Origin: Myxococcales bacterium UBA5297
Lineage (GTDB): Bacteria; Myxococcota; Myxococcia; Myxococcales; UBA5297
Assembly: GCA_002408385.1 (NCBI GenBank)
Contig: DHSB01000039.1
Location: forward strand, 49,142 to 68,210
Direction: 5' to 3'
DNA length: 19,069 nucleotides
Shown one piece after another: positions 1 through 7,854 of the stretch. Within the stretch, counting starts at the first letter, position 1. The number at the start of each line of letters is the position of its first letter. Under the pieces are notes generated by a model. That model had not been told where the DNA came from. It saw only the letters and a program-made list of their open reading frames with translations, and did not search any database. The position numbers and the translations under genes were made by a program.

Positions 1-32
1 AGGCCCCGCCGCTCCTTTGAGCAGGCGGGCCT
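1..32 (-). terminator. Strong hairpin at left edge, probable terminator of the rpiB-lipoprotein end of the operon
   Basis: Positions 1-10 (AGGCCCCGCC) pair with 24-32 (GGCGGGCCT) with one bulged C. Inside, 11-14 (GCTC) pair with 19-22 (GAGC) around a four-base loop, giving about 13 base pairs in all. It begins 32 bases past the stop of the small lipoprotein gene. On the minus strand the position where a T-tract would lie is outside the window, so intrinsic termination cannot be confirmed. No T-tract follows on the plus strand. Confidence 0.55.
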
Positions 33-63
33 CGGTCTCAAGCTGCCGTCGATGGCACGGCGT

Positions 64-408
64 CTACTCTGCGTAGAGCCCCAGGCGCCAGATGGGCTTG
101 CCGTCCTTGGCGGTCGTCTCCTCCTCCTTCACCGCGTACCGGGCGCGCAGCCCGCAGGCGTACTGGCGCGACTCGTCGTCCAGGCGCTGTTCGGAGGCGA
201 GCTCGGCGGGAACGAGGATGGCCCCCAGGCGCTTGGAGCGGGGTGCTTCCGGGACGACGTAGACCTTGCAAGACTCCGACTTGGACGAACGCAGCTTCTC
301 CTGCTCGCCATACACGGTCGCGCGGTGCTCGAACTGGCGACTGTCGGCCAGGGCCACGCAACCCGAAAGCCAGGCGATGGTGGCCAAGGCAAGAACGTGT
401 CGGTGCAT
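64..408 (-). CDS. Small secreted lipoprotein, function unknown
   Basis: A 114-residue protein that I do not recognise beyond its export signal. Residues 1-17 form a short lipoprotein signal peptide: a basic start (MHRH), a hydrophobic stretch and the lipobox LSGC with Cys17 as the predicted lipidated residue. The mature part is mostly charged, with two further cysteines (47 and 85) that could form a disulfide. The start at 408 is chosen over one six codons upstream because GGAGG lies five bases before it and the signal peptide then begins correctly. It is the last gene of the fatty-acid operon, 83 bases after rpiB, and is followed by the hairpin at the left edge. The next residue after Cys17 is Val, not Asp, which favours outer-membrane sorting if the Lol rule applies. 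No function is inferred. Confidence 0.75.
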   Translation of the reverse strand: MHRHVLALATIAWLSGCVALADSRQFEHRATVYGEQEKLRSSKSESCKVYVVPEAPRSKRLGAILVPAELASEQRLDDESRQYACGLRARYAVKEEETTAKDGKPIWRLGLYAE

Positions 409-491
409 CGCGTCCTCCAGGACCATCGAGCCTGGCCCATGGTCGACAGGTCACCGGCAGGCTGTGCGCGGCAGCCGGCGAGCCCCAGGTT

Positions 492-947
492 TCACTTCAA
501 GCCGTCGGCTTCCCGCTCGGCATCGGCGATCTTTTGCACGCGCTTCAGGTGGCGGCCCCCCTCGAACTGCGTGCCGACGAAGGCCTCGGCGATGGCGCGC
601 CCGAGGCCCGGCCCGACAACCCGCTCGCCCATGCAGAGTACGTTGGCGTCGTTGTGCTGACGGGCCATGCGCGCCTCGAACTCGGTCGTGCACAGCGCGG
701 CGCGAACGCCGCGGTATTTGTTGGCGACGATGGACATCCCGATGCCGGTGCCGCAGACGAGCACGCCTGCGTCGACCTGCCCGTCGCGCACCGCCTTCGC
801 CACGCGGGTCGCGAAGTCCGGATAGTCGACCGAGCTGTTGTCATGCGTGCCGAAGTCCTCGACGCGGTGGCCGAGCTTCGCCAGCCCTTCGGCGATCTCC
901 TTCTTCAACTCGAGGCCCGCGTGGTCGTTGGCTATCGCGATGCGCAT
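492..947 (-). CDS. rpiB: Ribose-5-phosphate isomerase B
   Basis: A 151-residue protein of the RpiB/LacAB family, which interconverts ribose 5-phosphate and ribulose 5-phosphate in the cytosolic pentose phosphate pathway. Family motifs are clear: the N-terminal strand with NDHAG (Asp8, His9), the DYPD phosphate-binding region near 41-44, the catalytic cysteine Cys65 in VLVCGTGIGMSI, and the second catalytic region ARQHNDANVLCMG with His98. Its length is normal for the family. It lies 157 bases downstream of fabF on the same strand. In many deltaproteobacteria rpiB follows fabF and is itself followed by glyA and nrdR; here a lipoprotein gene and a hairpin come next instead. The ribosome-binding site is weak (GAGGG). 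The C-terminal tail (residues 136-151) is charged and probably not catalytic. The assignment is secure. Confidence 0.96.
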   Translation of the reverse strand: MRIAIANDHAGLELKKEIAEGLAKLGHRVEDFGTHDNSSVDYPDFATRVAKAVRDGQVDAGVLVCGTGIGMSIVANKYRGVRAALCTTEFEARMARQHNDANVLCMGERVVGPGLGRAIAEAFVGTQFEGGRHLKRVQKIADAEREADGLK

Positions 948-1104
948 GGGAACCCTCTTGCTCTTGCTGCTGCGGATCGACCGAGCGGGGCCGGACCGCG
1001 CTGTCGAAGCCGCCTGAACTGGCCGACTCGCCGAAGCCCCGGGGGCCGGCCCGCGTTTCGGTCGTCCTCTGAGCGCCAGCGGCCGGCCCGCCCGTGGCCC
1101 GTTT

Positions 1105-2349
<1,245 letters not shown>

Positions 2350-2355
2350 GTCTGC

Positions 2356-2598
2356 CTACTTCTTGTGGGCGTTGATGAAGTCGACCGCGTCCTTGACGGT
2401 TTTGATGCTCTCGGCCTGGTCGTCGGGGATCTCGACGTCGAACTCGTCCTCCATCGCCATCACCAGCTCGACGATATCCAGGCTGTCGGCGCCCAGGTCG
2501 TCGGTGAACGAGCTCTCGCTCTTGACCTCGTCCTCTCCGACACCAAGCTGATCGGCAATGATGGACCTGACCTTCACCTCGACGTTCGTCGTGCTCAT
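2356..2598 (-). CDS. acpP: Acyl carrier protein
   Basis: An 80-residue acidic carrier protein that holds growing acyl chains on a 4'-phosphopantetheine arm. The attachment site is Ser39 in [12 protein letters not shown], the standard DSL motif. The rest is the usual four-helix ACP with acidic helix II ([11 protein letters not shown]). The start at 2598 is chosen over upstream in-frame codons because a full GGAGG (2608-2612) lies nine bases upstream and the N-terminus then matches the family. It is followed within six bases by fabF. Unlike most operons of this type, fabG does not precede it. A 222-base gap separates it from fabD and contains a promoter-like sequence, so acpP-fabF may be transcribed at a higher level than the genes upstream, which would suit an abundant protein. 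Confidence 0.97.
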   Translation of the reverse strand: MSTTNVEVKVRSIIADQLGVGEDEVKSESSFTDDLGADSLDIVELVMAMEDEFDVEIPDDQAESIKTVKDAVDFINAHKK

Positions 2599-2652
2599 GT
2601 GCCACTGCCTCCAAGTCGGCCCGTCCCCGGGCTCTTGTCGCCGCCAACTTCG

Positions 2653-2676
2653 AGCGGGCGAGACTCCTCGCCCGCT
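2653..2676 (-). promoter_or_regulatory. GC-rich hairpin in the acpP leader
   Basis: A perfect 10-base inverted repeat, AGCGGGCGAG and CTCGCCCGCT, with a four-base loop. It would lie about seven bases into a transcript started from the promoter at 2690-2718 and about 55 bases before the acpP start codon. No T-tract follows on either strand, so it does not look like an intrinsic terminator. A 5' stabilising hairpin or a protein-binding site is more likely, by inference. Confidence 0.5.
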
Positions 2677-2689
2677 GAAAATGCTGGCC

Positions 2690-2718
2690 GTTATAACCAA
2701 GTCGCGACCTTCTGTGAA
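2690..2718 (-). promoter_or_regulatory. Sigma70-type promoter for acpP-fabF
   Basis: On the minus strand TTCACA (2713-2718, 5 of 6 matches to TTGACA) and TATAAC (2690-2695, 5 of 6 matches to TATAAT) are separated by exactly 17 bases. The spacer contains the 8-base palindrome GTCGCGAC (2701-2708). This short AT-rich island stands out in a GC-rich sequence. The predicted start site near 2683 leaves a leader of roughly 85 bases before acpP. Confidence 0.65.
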
Positions 2719-2728
2719 CTACCGGCCA

Positions 2729-2746
2729 GTGCGGGTTTGGCCGCAC
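2729..2746 (-). other. Small hairpin between fabD and the acpP promoter
   Basis: A six-base perfect stem (GTGCGG and CCGCAC) with a six-base loop lies about 75 bases past the fabD stop and just upstream of the acpP -35 box. No T-tract follows it. It could be a weak end for the upstream transcript or an mRNA 3' end stabiliser, but the sequence does not decide. Confidence 0.3.
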
Positions 2747-2820
2747 GCGCGCCCAGCTACCCGCCCTGCGCGACGAGGCGCGCCTTCGCCGCTCCGCTGT
2801 GCAAATCAGCGCGGCCGCCG

Positions 2821-3762
2821 CTAGCCGCCGGTCCCCAGCAGCTTTTCGAGCCCCTCCGGATCGTCACAGGCCACGGCCTCGATGGACTTGTCGGTCTGGC
2901 GCACCAGCCCGCTGAGGACCTTGCCCGGGCCGACCTCGATCACGCGCGAGACCCCGAGTTCCACCATCCGCTGGACGGTCTCGACCCAGCGCACCGGCGC
3001 GGTCACCTGCGCGACGAGCAGCTCGACGATGCGCCCCGGGTCGCTGTTGGGCGCGGCCTCGACGTTGGTGATCACCGGCACCCGCGGCGCCTGGAAGGAG
3101 AAGCCCTCGAGCACCTCGCGCAGCCGGGGCTGGACCGGCGCCATCAGGCTGCAATGGAACGGCGCGCTGACCGGCAGCGGCAGCACGCGGCGCGCGCCGG
3201 CTGCCTTGAGGAGCTCGCCGGCGCGCTCGACCGCGGCGGCATGGCCGGCGATGACCGTCTGCTCCGGGCTGTTGAAGTTCGCCGGCGCGCAGACCTCGCC
3301 CTGCGCCGCCTGCTCGCAGACCTCGCAGACCTCGCGGACCTTCTCGGGAGCAAGCCGGGTGACCGCGGCCATCGCCCCGACCCCCGGAGGCACCGCCTCC
3401 TGCATGAAGGCGCCGCGGGCGCGCACCGCCCGGACCGCGTCCTCGAAGCGCAGCGCGCCAGAGGCGACGAGCGCCGAGTACTCGCCGAGCGAGTGACCGG
3501 CGACCAAGTCGGCCTTCAGCCCGGCGGCCGCGAGCACCTCGTAGTAGGCGATGGAGACGGTGAGGATGGCCGGCTGGGTATTGGCCGTGAGCCTCAGCTC
3601 GCTCTCGGGCCCCTCGAGGATGAGCCTGGAGAGCGGCTCGCCGAGCGCATCGTCGGCGCGCTCGAAGACGGCCCGGGCGGCGGCGTGGCCCGCCATCAGC
3701 TCGCGGCCCATGCCCACCTGCTGCGAGCCCTGGCCCGGAAAGACGAAAGCGACCTTGCTCAT
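2821..3762 (-). CDS. fabD: Malonyl-CoA:ACP transacylase
   Basis: A 313-residue cytosolic enzyme that moves malonyl groups from CoA to ACP, supplying all condensation steps. Visible motifs are the N-terminal FPGQGSQ (8-14), the nucleophile Ser91 in GHSLGEYSAL, Arg116 in VRARG, which binds the malonyl carboxylate, and the catalytic His203 in PFHCSLM. QTVIAGH at 168-174 is also typical. A good Shine-Dalgarno (GGGAGGAG) four bases before the start supports 3762. It follows fabH after 39 bases on the same strand. Odd feature: three near-identical 9-base units at 3313-3339 give a short repeat, VRE-VCE-VCE, at residues 142-150, adding cysteines not common at this site. The identification is secure. 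Confidence 0.97.
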   Translation of the reverse strand: MSKVAFVFPGQGSQQVGMGRELMAGHAAARAVFERADDALGEPLSRLILEGPESELRLTANTQPAILTVSIAYYEVLAAAGLKADLVAGHSLGEYSALVASGALRFEDAVRAVRARGAFMQEAVPPGVGAMAAVTRLAPEKVREVCEVCEQAAQGEVCAPANFNSPEQTVIAGHAAAVERAGELLKAAGARRVLPLPVSAPFHCSLMAPVQPRLREVLEGFSFQAPRVPVITNVEAAPNSDPGRIVELLVAQVTAPVRWVETVQRMVELGVSRVIEVGPGKVLSGLVRQTDKSIEAVACDDPEGLEKLLGTGG

Positions 3763-3801
3763 GCGACTCCTCCCTGTTTCCCTGGTCCCGCTGCTGCCTG
3801 C

Positions 3802-4782
3802 CTACCAGCGCAACAGCACGCTGCCCCACGCCATCCCGGCGCCCGCGGCGAGCAGCAGGACGTAGTCGCCCGGCTGCAGCCGGCCCGCGCGCGAGGCCTC
3901 GTCGAGAAGCAGCGGCAGCGAGGCGGCCGAGGTGTTGCCGTATTTGTGTAGGTTGAGCCAGCAGCGCTCCATGGGCACGCCGACCCGCTCCATGACCGCC
4001 TCGATGATTCGCAAGTTCGCCTGGTGGCCCATCACGTGCGCGATCTGGTCGACGGAGATGCCGTTGGCATCGAGCGCCTCCTGGGCGGCGGCAGCCAGGG
4101 TGCGCACCGCGACCTTGAAGACCTCGCGCCCGTTCATCTTCAACTTGTCGAGCTTCTCGGCGATCAGCCTCTCGGAGACCGGCGCGGCCGTGCCGGGTCC
4201 GGGGATCCAGAGAATCTCGGCGAGCGAGCCGTCGCTGTGAAGGTGCGAGGAGAGCACCCCGCGCCCCGGCTCCGAGGTCGCCTCGACGACCAACGCGCCC
4301 GCGCCGTCGCCGAAGAGGATGCAGGTGTTGCGATCGTCCCAGTCGACCGAGCGGCTGAGCAGCTCGACCCCGACGACGAGCACGCGCTTGACGGTCCCGG
4401 CCCGGATGAAGGTGTCGGCGACGGCGAGCGCATAGACCGCCCCGACACAGGCGGCCGAGAGGTCGAAGGCAAAGGCCCGCTGGGCGCCGAGCTTGGCCTG
4501 GACGAAGGCCGCGGTCGCCGGGGTGGGCACATCGCCGGTGACCGTGGCGACGATGATCGCGTCCAGGTCGCGCGGCTGCAGGCCCGCCGACTCGAGCGCC
4601 CGCCTTGCCGCGGCGACCGCCATGTCCGAGCTCGCCTCGCCCTCGGCGGCGAGGCGCCGCTCGCGGATTCCGGTGCGCGCGACGATCCACTCCGGGCTCG
4701 CGTCGATTCGCGCCCCGAGCTCCTCGTTGGTCAGGATCCGCTCGGGGACATAGCCTCCGGTGCCGATGATGCGCGCGCGCAT
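3802..4782 (-). CDS. fabH: Beta-ketoacyl-ACP synthase III
   Basis: A 326-residue condensing enzyme that starts fatty acid synthesis by joining an acyl-CoA primer (usually acetyl-CoA, sometimes branched) to malonyl-ACP. The Cys-His-Asn triad typical of FabH is intact: Cys112 in SAACVGAVYAL, His253 in MGHQANLRII and Asn283 in YGNTSAASLP. GIRERR (38-43) and FGDGAGA (157-163) are further family signatures. It starts seven bases after the plsX stop, as in most plsX-fabH pairs. Whether it prefers straight or branched primers cannot be told from the motifs. The start at 4782 gives the standard N-terminus (MRARIIGTGGYVPE), with AAAAGG upstream as a modest ribosome-binding site. Confidence 0.97.
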   Translation of the reverse strand: MRARIIGTGGYVPERILTNEELGARIDASPEWIVARTGIRERRLAAEGEASSDMAVAAARRALESAGLQPRDLDAIIVATVTGDVPTPATAAFVQAKLGAQRAFAFDLSAACVGAVYALAVADTFIRAGTVKRVLVVGVELLSRSVDWDDRNTCILFGDGAGALVVEATSEPGRGVLSSHLHSDGSLAEILWIPGPGTAAPVSERLIAEKLDKLKMNGREVFKVAVRTLAAAAQEALDANGISVDQIAHVMGHQANLRIIEAVMERVGVPMERCWLNLHKYGNTSAASLPLLLDEASRAGRLQPGDYVLLLAAGAGMAWGSVLLRW

Positions 4783-4789
4783 GGGAACG

Positions 4790-5827
4790 CTACCTTTTGG
4801 CCGCTTGTCGTGCGGCCGTCGAACCGATCAACTCTCGGGCAGCCAGAGCGGCCCGGGCGAGGTCGTCGGAAAACGCGGTGGAGCAGGCCTGCGAAGCGGT
4901 GGCGAGCGCGTTCTTGAAGGCGCGCGCCGTCGAGCGGCCGTGAGCGACGATGCACACGCCGTCGACGCCAACCAGCGGCGCTCCGCCGTACTCGGCCCAG
5001 TCGACGATCTTCTTGAAGCCTGCAAACGCGGGCGCCATCAGCAGGTTGCCGAGCCGGGCCGTCGAGCGTGCCTCGATCTCGCGCTTGAGCATCGCGCCGA
5101 GGGCGGCCGCCGCGCCTTCGGTGGTCTTGAGCACCACGTTCCCGGTGAAGCCGTCGGTGACGATGACATCGACCTCGCCGGTGAAGAGGTCCTTGCCCTC
5201 GACGTAGCCGACGAACTCGAGGCTGCTCGCGCGCAGCAGGCCCGAGGCCGCGCGCGTCAGGTCCGTGCCCTTGGTCGGCTCCTCGCCATTGGCGAGCACG
5301 GCGACCTTCGGGCGCGCGAGCCCCATGACGCGGCGAGCCCACGCGGCGCCGAGGTGGGCGAACTGGACGAGGTGGGCGGGCCGGCAGGTGACGTTGGCGC
5401 CCGAGTCGAGCAGCAGCGCGCAGCCCCCGCGCAGCGTCGGCAGAGGGGTGACGATCGCCGGGCGTTCGACCCCCTCGAGCCGTCCGAGCAGGTGGAGCGC
5501 GGCAGCCATGAGCGCGCCGGAGTTGCCGGCCGAGACGACCGCGTCGGCCTCGCCGCGGCACACCAGGTCAAAGCACGCGTGGATCGACGAGCGCCGGTTC
5601 GGGCGCGCCGCGCGGCTTGGCTTCACGTCCCGGCCGAGCGCCTCCGGGGCGTCGTGAACGCAAAACGAGCCGGCCGCCTTGCGGCGCGCCAGCTCGTCTT
5701 CGATGCGCTTCGCGTCGCCGACGAGGGTGACCGAGTCCGACCCGCGGCGGCGCAAGAACTGAATCGCGCCCGCCACCGCGGCAGCGGGCGCCAAGTCACC
5801 ACCCATGGCATCGAGGGCGATGCGCAT
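4790..5827 (-). CDS. plsX: Phosphate acyltransferase PlsX
   Basis: A 345-residue peripheral membrane enzyme that converts acyl-ACP and phosphate to acyl-phosphate, the donor used by PlsY to begin phospholipid synthesis. Family motifs: N-terminal DAMGGDLAP (6-14), SAGNSGALMAA near residue 100, LLLDSGANV, NGEEPTKGTDL, and the highly conserved stretch GYVEGKDLFTGEVDVIVTDG followed by FTGNVVLKTTEG. Length is normal. The start at 5827 gives the family N-terminus. It lies between rpmF and fabH, the classic bacterial arrangement that couples lipid and ribosome synthesis. A hairpin (5853-5871) sits in the 54-base gap after rpmF and may reduce read-through or shape the mRNA end. Confidence 0.96.
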   Translation of the reverse strand: MRIALDAMGGDLAPAAAVAGAIQFLRRRGSDSVTLVGDAKRIEDELARRKAAGSFCVHDAPEALGRDVKPSRAARPNRRSSIHACFDLVCRGEADAVVSAGNSGALMAAALHLLGRLEGVERPAIVTPLPTLRGGCALLLDSGANVTCRPAHLVQFAHLGAAWARRVMGLARPKVAVLANGEEPTKGTDLTRAASGLLRASSLEFVGYVEGKDLFTGEVDVIVTDGFTGNVVLKTTEGAAAALGAMLKREIEARSTARLGNLLMAPAFAGFKKIVDWAEYGGAPLVGVDGVCIVAHGRSTARAFKNALATASQACSTAFSDDLARAALAARELIGSTAARQAAKR

Positions 5828-5852
5828 CCGTCGAATCAGGCCTGCCTCGAAT

Positions 5853-5871
5853 CCCCCGCGTAACGCGGGGG
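5853..5871 (-). promoter_or_regulatory. Intercistronic hairpin between rpmF and plsX
   Basis: A perfect eight-base stem, CCCCCGCG and CGCGGGGG, with a three-base loop lies 10 bases after the rpmF stop and 25 bases before the plsX start. There is no T-tract after it on the minus strand. Its place between a highly expressed ribosomal gene and a low-abundance enzyme fits an attenuating or mRNA-stabilising element. That role is inferred. Confidence 0.5.
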
Positions 5872-5881
5872 CTCGCGAGGG

Positions 5882-6067
5882 CTACTCCTCGGCCGTCGCG
5901 AGGATCGCGCGCTTCTTGTAGGTGCCGCAGTTGCTGCAGACCGTGTGCGGCAGGATGGGCTCGCGGCACTTCTGGCAGCTCACGACGTTGGCGGCCTCGT
6001 AGCGCGAGTTGGCGGCGCGACGCTGGTCCCGCTTCTGGCTCGAGGTTCTCTTCTTGGGGACTCCCAC
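5882..6067 (-). CDS. rpmF: Large subunit ribosomal protein bL32
   Basis: A 61-residue zinc-ribbon protein of the 50S ribosomal subunit. The N-terminus VPKKRTSSQKRDQRRA is the hallmark basic segment. Two CxxC pairs follow, Cys31/Cys34 (CQKC) and Cys44/Cys47 (CSNC), so this is the zinc-binding form. The start is GTG at 6067, with AAGGAG 5-6 bases upstream; longer in-frame extensions are rejected because they carry no family similarity. It lies between yceD and plsX, the order seen across many bacteria. The 95-base gap upstream is AT-rich and holds a possible extra promoter, which would let L32 be made at a higher rate than YceD. Confidence 0.96.
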   Translation of the reverse strand: MGVPKKRTSSQKRDQRRAANSRYEAANVVSCQKCREPILPHTVCSNCGTYKKRAILATAEE

Positions 6068-6102
6068 GGTCGACTCCTTTACGTCGAAATGAAACGGGGC
6101 GC

Positions 6103-6132
6103 AGATTTCGTGTTTTTGAACAAGAAAGTCAA
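6103..6132 (-). promoter_or_regulatory. Possible internal promoter for rpmF
   Basis: TTGACT (6127-6132) on the minus strand is a 5 of 6 match to the -35 consensus and opens an AT-rich stretch unusual for this genome. The matching -10 region, GAAATC or AAATCT at 17 or 18 bases, is poor. It would start transcription about 30 bases before the rpmF ribosome-binding site. The call rests mainly on the -35 box and base composition. Confidence 0.3.
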
Positions 6133-6162
6133 GCGCTCTGACGGCCGCCCGGCTCGAGGGCA

Positions 6163-6744
6163 TTAGCTCAGCTTGATGTCCTTGAGGGCAGCCCAGCGCG
6201 GATCGGCCGGCTTCCGGTCGCAGCCGCATTCGCGCTTGTTCAGGTCGCAGCCGCAGACCGTGCACAAGCCCTTGCACTCCTCGTCGCACAGCAGGCTCAT
6301 CGGCAGAGCCAGCAGGAGCTGCTCGCGGAGGATGGGCGCAAGGTCGATCTGCCGGCCGTCGAAGTACTCCTCCTCGGCAGCCTCGAGCGCAAAGGAGGCC
6401 GCGGTGCCCTCCTCGTCCTTGAACGCCCTCGGCTCGGACTCGCCCGGCCCCACTTCGACGATCGAAGGCCTCTGCACCAGGCTCAAGGTGAACCCGACCG
6501 GCACCTCGACCTTCACCTCGGCCACGCAGCGCTTGCAGGCTCCGACGATCGGAAAGCGCGCGCTGCCGTGCAGCAGCACCTTGCCCGAGACCTTCTGCAG
6601 CCGGGCCTCGAAGCTGCCCTTGCCGGCTGGCCGCAGGCCGGTCGCGGGCCCCTCGCCCGAGAGCACGCCCTGGAGAAAGCTCTCACTCAGCTCCTCGCGG
6701 AGCACGCTCTCCTCGCTGCCAATTTCGTCAATCAATACAAGCAT
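6163..6744 (-). CDS. yceD: YceD/DUF177 family protein (23S rRNA accumulation)
   Basis: A 193-residue cytosolic protein of the DUF177 family. Homologues are encoded next to rpmF in most bacteria and are linked to 23S rRNA accumulation; the biochemical role is not settled. The signature C-terminal region is present: Cys153, Cys157, CKGLCTVCGCDLN, CGCD and DPRWAALKDI (181-190). Nine cysteines in all, including a CKRC pair at 70-73, suggest metal binding, but the number is higher than in many homologues. It is the first gene of the fatty-acid operon, about 25 bases from the predicted start site of a near-consensus promoter. GGAG about nine bases upstream supports the start at 6744. It has the expected length for the family. 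Confidence 0.88.
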   Translation of the reverse strand: MLVLIDEIGSEESVLREELSESFLQGVLSGEGPATGLRPAGKGSFEARLQKVSGKVLLHGSARFPIVGACKRCVAEVKVEVPVGFTLSLVQRPSIVEVGPGESEPRAFKDEEGTAASFALEAAEEEYFDGRQIDLAPILREQLLLALPMSLLCDEECKGLCTVCGCDLNKRECGCDRKPADPRWAALKDIKLS

Positions 6745-6776
6745 TTCAACTACTCCGCCGGCGAAAAAGGACGGGG

Positions 6777-6804
6777 ATTATAGGCAAGCACCCCGCCCAG
6801 TCAA
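6777..6804 (-). promoter_or_regulatory. Main promoter of the yceD-rpmF-plsX-fab operon
   Basis: On the minus strand TTGACT (6799-6804) and a perfect TATAAT (6777-6782) are separated by 16 bases. The predicted start site lies near 6770, giving a leader of about 25 bases before yceD. It is the best sigma70-type match I found in the window and fits the high output required for ribosomal protein and lipid synthesis. Confidence 0.8.
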
Positions 6805-6825
6805 GCCAGCCGCGCTCTCGATGGA

Positions 6826-6858
6826 TCCGGCGCGCGCCTCCTGATGTCCGGCGCGCGC
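6826..6858. repeat. Two direct copies of a 12-base GC-rich motif between divergent genes
   Basis: TCCGGCGCGCGC occurs at 6826-6837 and again at 6847-6858, each preceded by GATG or GGA. The copies are 21 bases apart, two helical turns, and lie between the yceD promoter and the TPR gene. This is the usual place and spacing for paired operator half-sites, but GC-rich composition raises the chance of a coincidental repeat. Confidence 0.35.
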
Positions 6859-6963
6859 ACCCTCAGGGAAACCGCCGCCAGCCGCACACTCCTTCCCGGC
6901 GCAAGCTGCCGGAGCGCGGACCGCGTTTTTGCCATCGCCCGGGGCCGATGCTAGCGTCGGCGC

Positions 6964-7854
6964 GTGAGTGCGCACACTAAGTTGGGGGCCAGCCGTGCCC
7001 TCGTCGTAATCCTGGTTCTCGGGCTGCTCGCCGCAGCGCCCGCCTTCGCCGCCCGTCGCGCGGTCCACTCTCGGGAGATCGATAAGGTTCGCCAGCTTAT
7101 CGCCGAGGCCGAATTCGACCGGGCGTTGGCCGAGATTGGCCGCGCGCTCGCCCAGCAGCACAACACCGACCTGATGCTGGGCACGCTCTACGAACAGCAA
7201 GGCACCGCCTACCTGTACCTCGGGAACGAGGACAAAGCGCGCGAGTCTTTCGAGCGGCTCTTCCAGGCCGTGCCCGACTTCGACCTGGCCCCGGGCACAA
7301 GCCCGAAGCTGCGCTCGCTGTTCGAGCAGGTGAAGTCCGACGTGGCTCGTCGCATGCTGCAGCCGGTGACGGTCGCGCACCAACCTCCGCCGCGGGCCGA
7401 GCCGGGCAGCGGGCTCGACCTCGAGGCCCAGATCGGCTCGATGCCCGAGGCCGCCCGCGCCCGGCTCTACTACCGGCGCGCAGGCACCGAGAGCTACAGC
7501 TCGACCTTCTTCGCCGAGCTCGAGGGCGGTCGCCAAAGGGCGCAGATTCCGGCCTTCGAGTTGCCCGAGCAGGCTTCGGAGTACGCGCTCGAGTACTACA
7601 TCGAGGTCGCCGACGGCGCGGGCCGACGGCTCGCGGGGGCCGGCAACGCGCTCGAGCCGCTGCTCGTCAAGGTCGCTGCCGCGCGGGGTCAAGCGCCCGA
7701 CCCGAGCTCGGTGTCCGAGGAGCGCTGGTATCAGAGGTGGTGGGTCTGGGCGATCGCCGGGGGCGTCGCCGCGGGCGCCGGAGCCGCCATCGCCGTCCCC
7801 ATGCTCCTCGACCAGCAGGCGACCCTGCCCGTTACCGTCAGGGTGCAGCAATGA
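6964..7854 (+). CDS. Secreted TPR-type protein with C-terminal membrane anchor
   Basis: A 296-residue protein without a specific family name that I can assign. Residues 1-29 look like a signal peptide (hydrophobic 11-26, cleavage after PAFA). Residues 37-105 are helical and TPR-like: ALAEIGRAL, YEQQGTAYLYLGNEDKARESFERLF and the sequel PDFDLAPGTSPKLRSLFEQVK. Residues about 165-235 resemble a beta-sandwich (YYRRAGTESYSSTFF...). Residues 259-281, after RWYQRWW, form a transmembrane helix rich in Gly and Ala. This layout, TPR then beta domain then WW-flanked anchor, is common in Myxococcota envelope proteins of unknown role. It begins with GTG and has no clear ribosome-binding site, so the start is uncertain. 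Its stop overlaps the start of the next gene by four bases (ATGA), which implies translational coupling. Confidence 0.8.
   Translation: MSAHTKLGASRALVVILVLGLLAAAPAFAARRAVHSREIDKVRQLIAEAEFDRALAEIGRALAQQHNTDLMLGTLYEQQGTAYLYLGNEDKARESFERLFQAVPDFDLAPGTSPKLRSLFEQVKSDVARRMLQPVTVAHQPPPRAEPGSGLDLEAQIGSMPEAARARLYYRRAGTESYSSTFFAELEGGRQRAQIPAFELPEQASEYALEYYIEVADGAGRRLAGAGNALEPLLVKVAAARGQAPDPSSVSEERWYQRWWVWAIAGGVAAGAGAAIAVPMLLDQQATLPVTVRVQQ

Noticed and set aside
2599..2820. fabG pseudogene between fabD and acpP
   Set aside because: No Rossmann GxxxGIG, YxxxK or other SDR motif is seen in any frame of the gap.
6068..6289. N-terminal extension of bL32 to 135 residues
   Set aside because: The family N-terminus begins at the GTG at 6067 with a good ribosome-binding site; the extension is unrelated in sequence and overlaps yceD.
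7737..7850. Longer start for the second lipoprotein inside the TPR gene
   Set aside because: It would bury the signal peptide and lipobox in the middle of the protein; the ATGA overlap gives the natural start.
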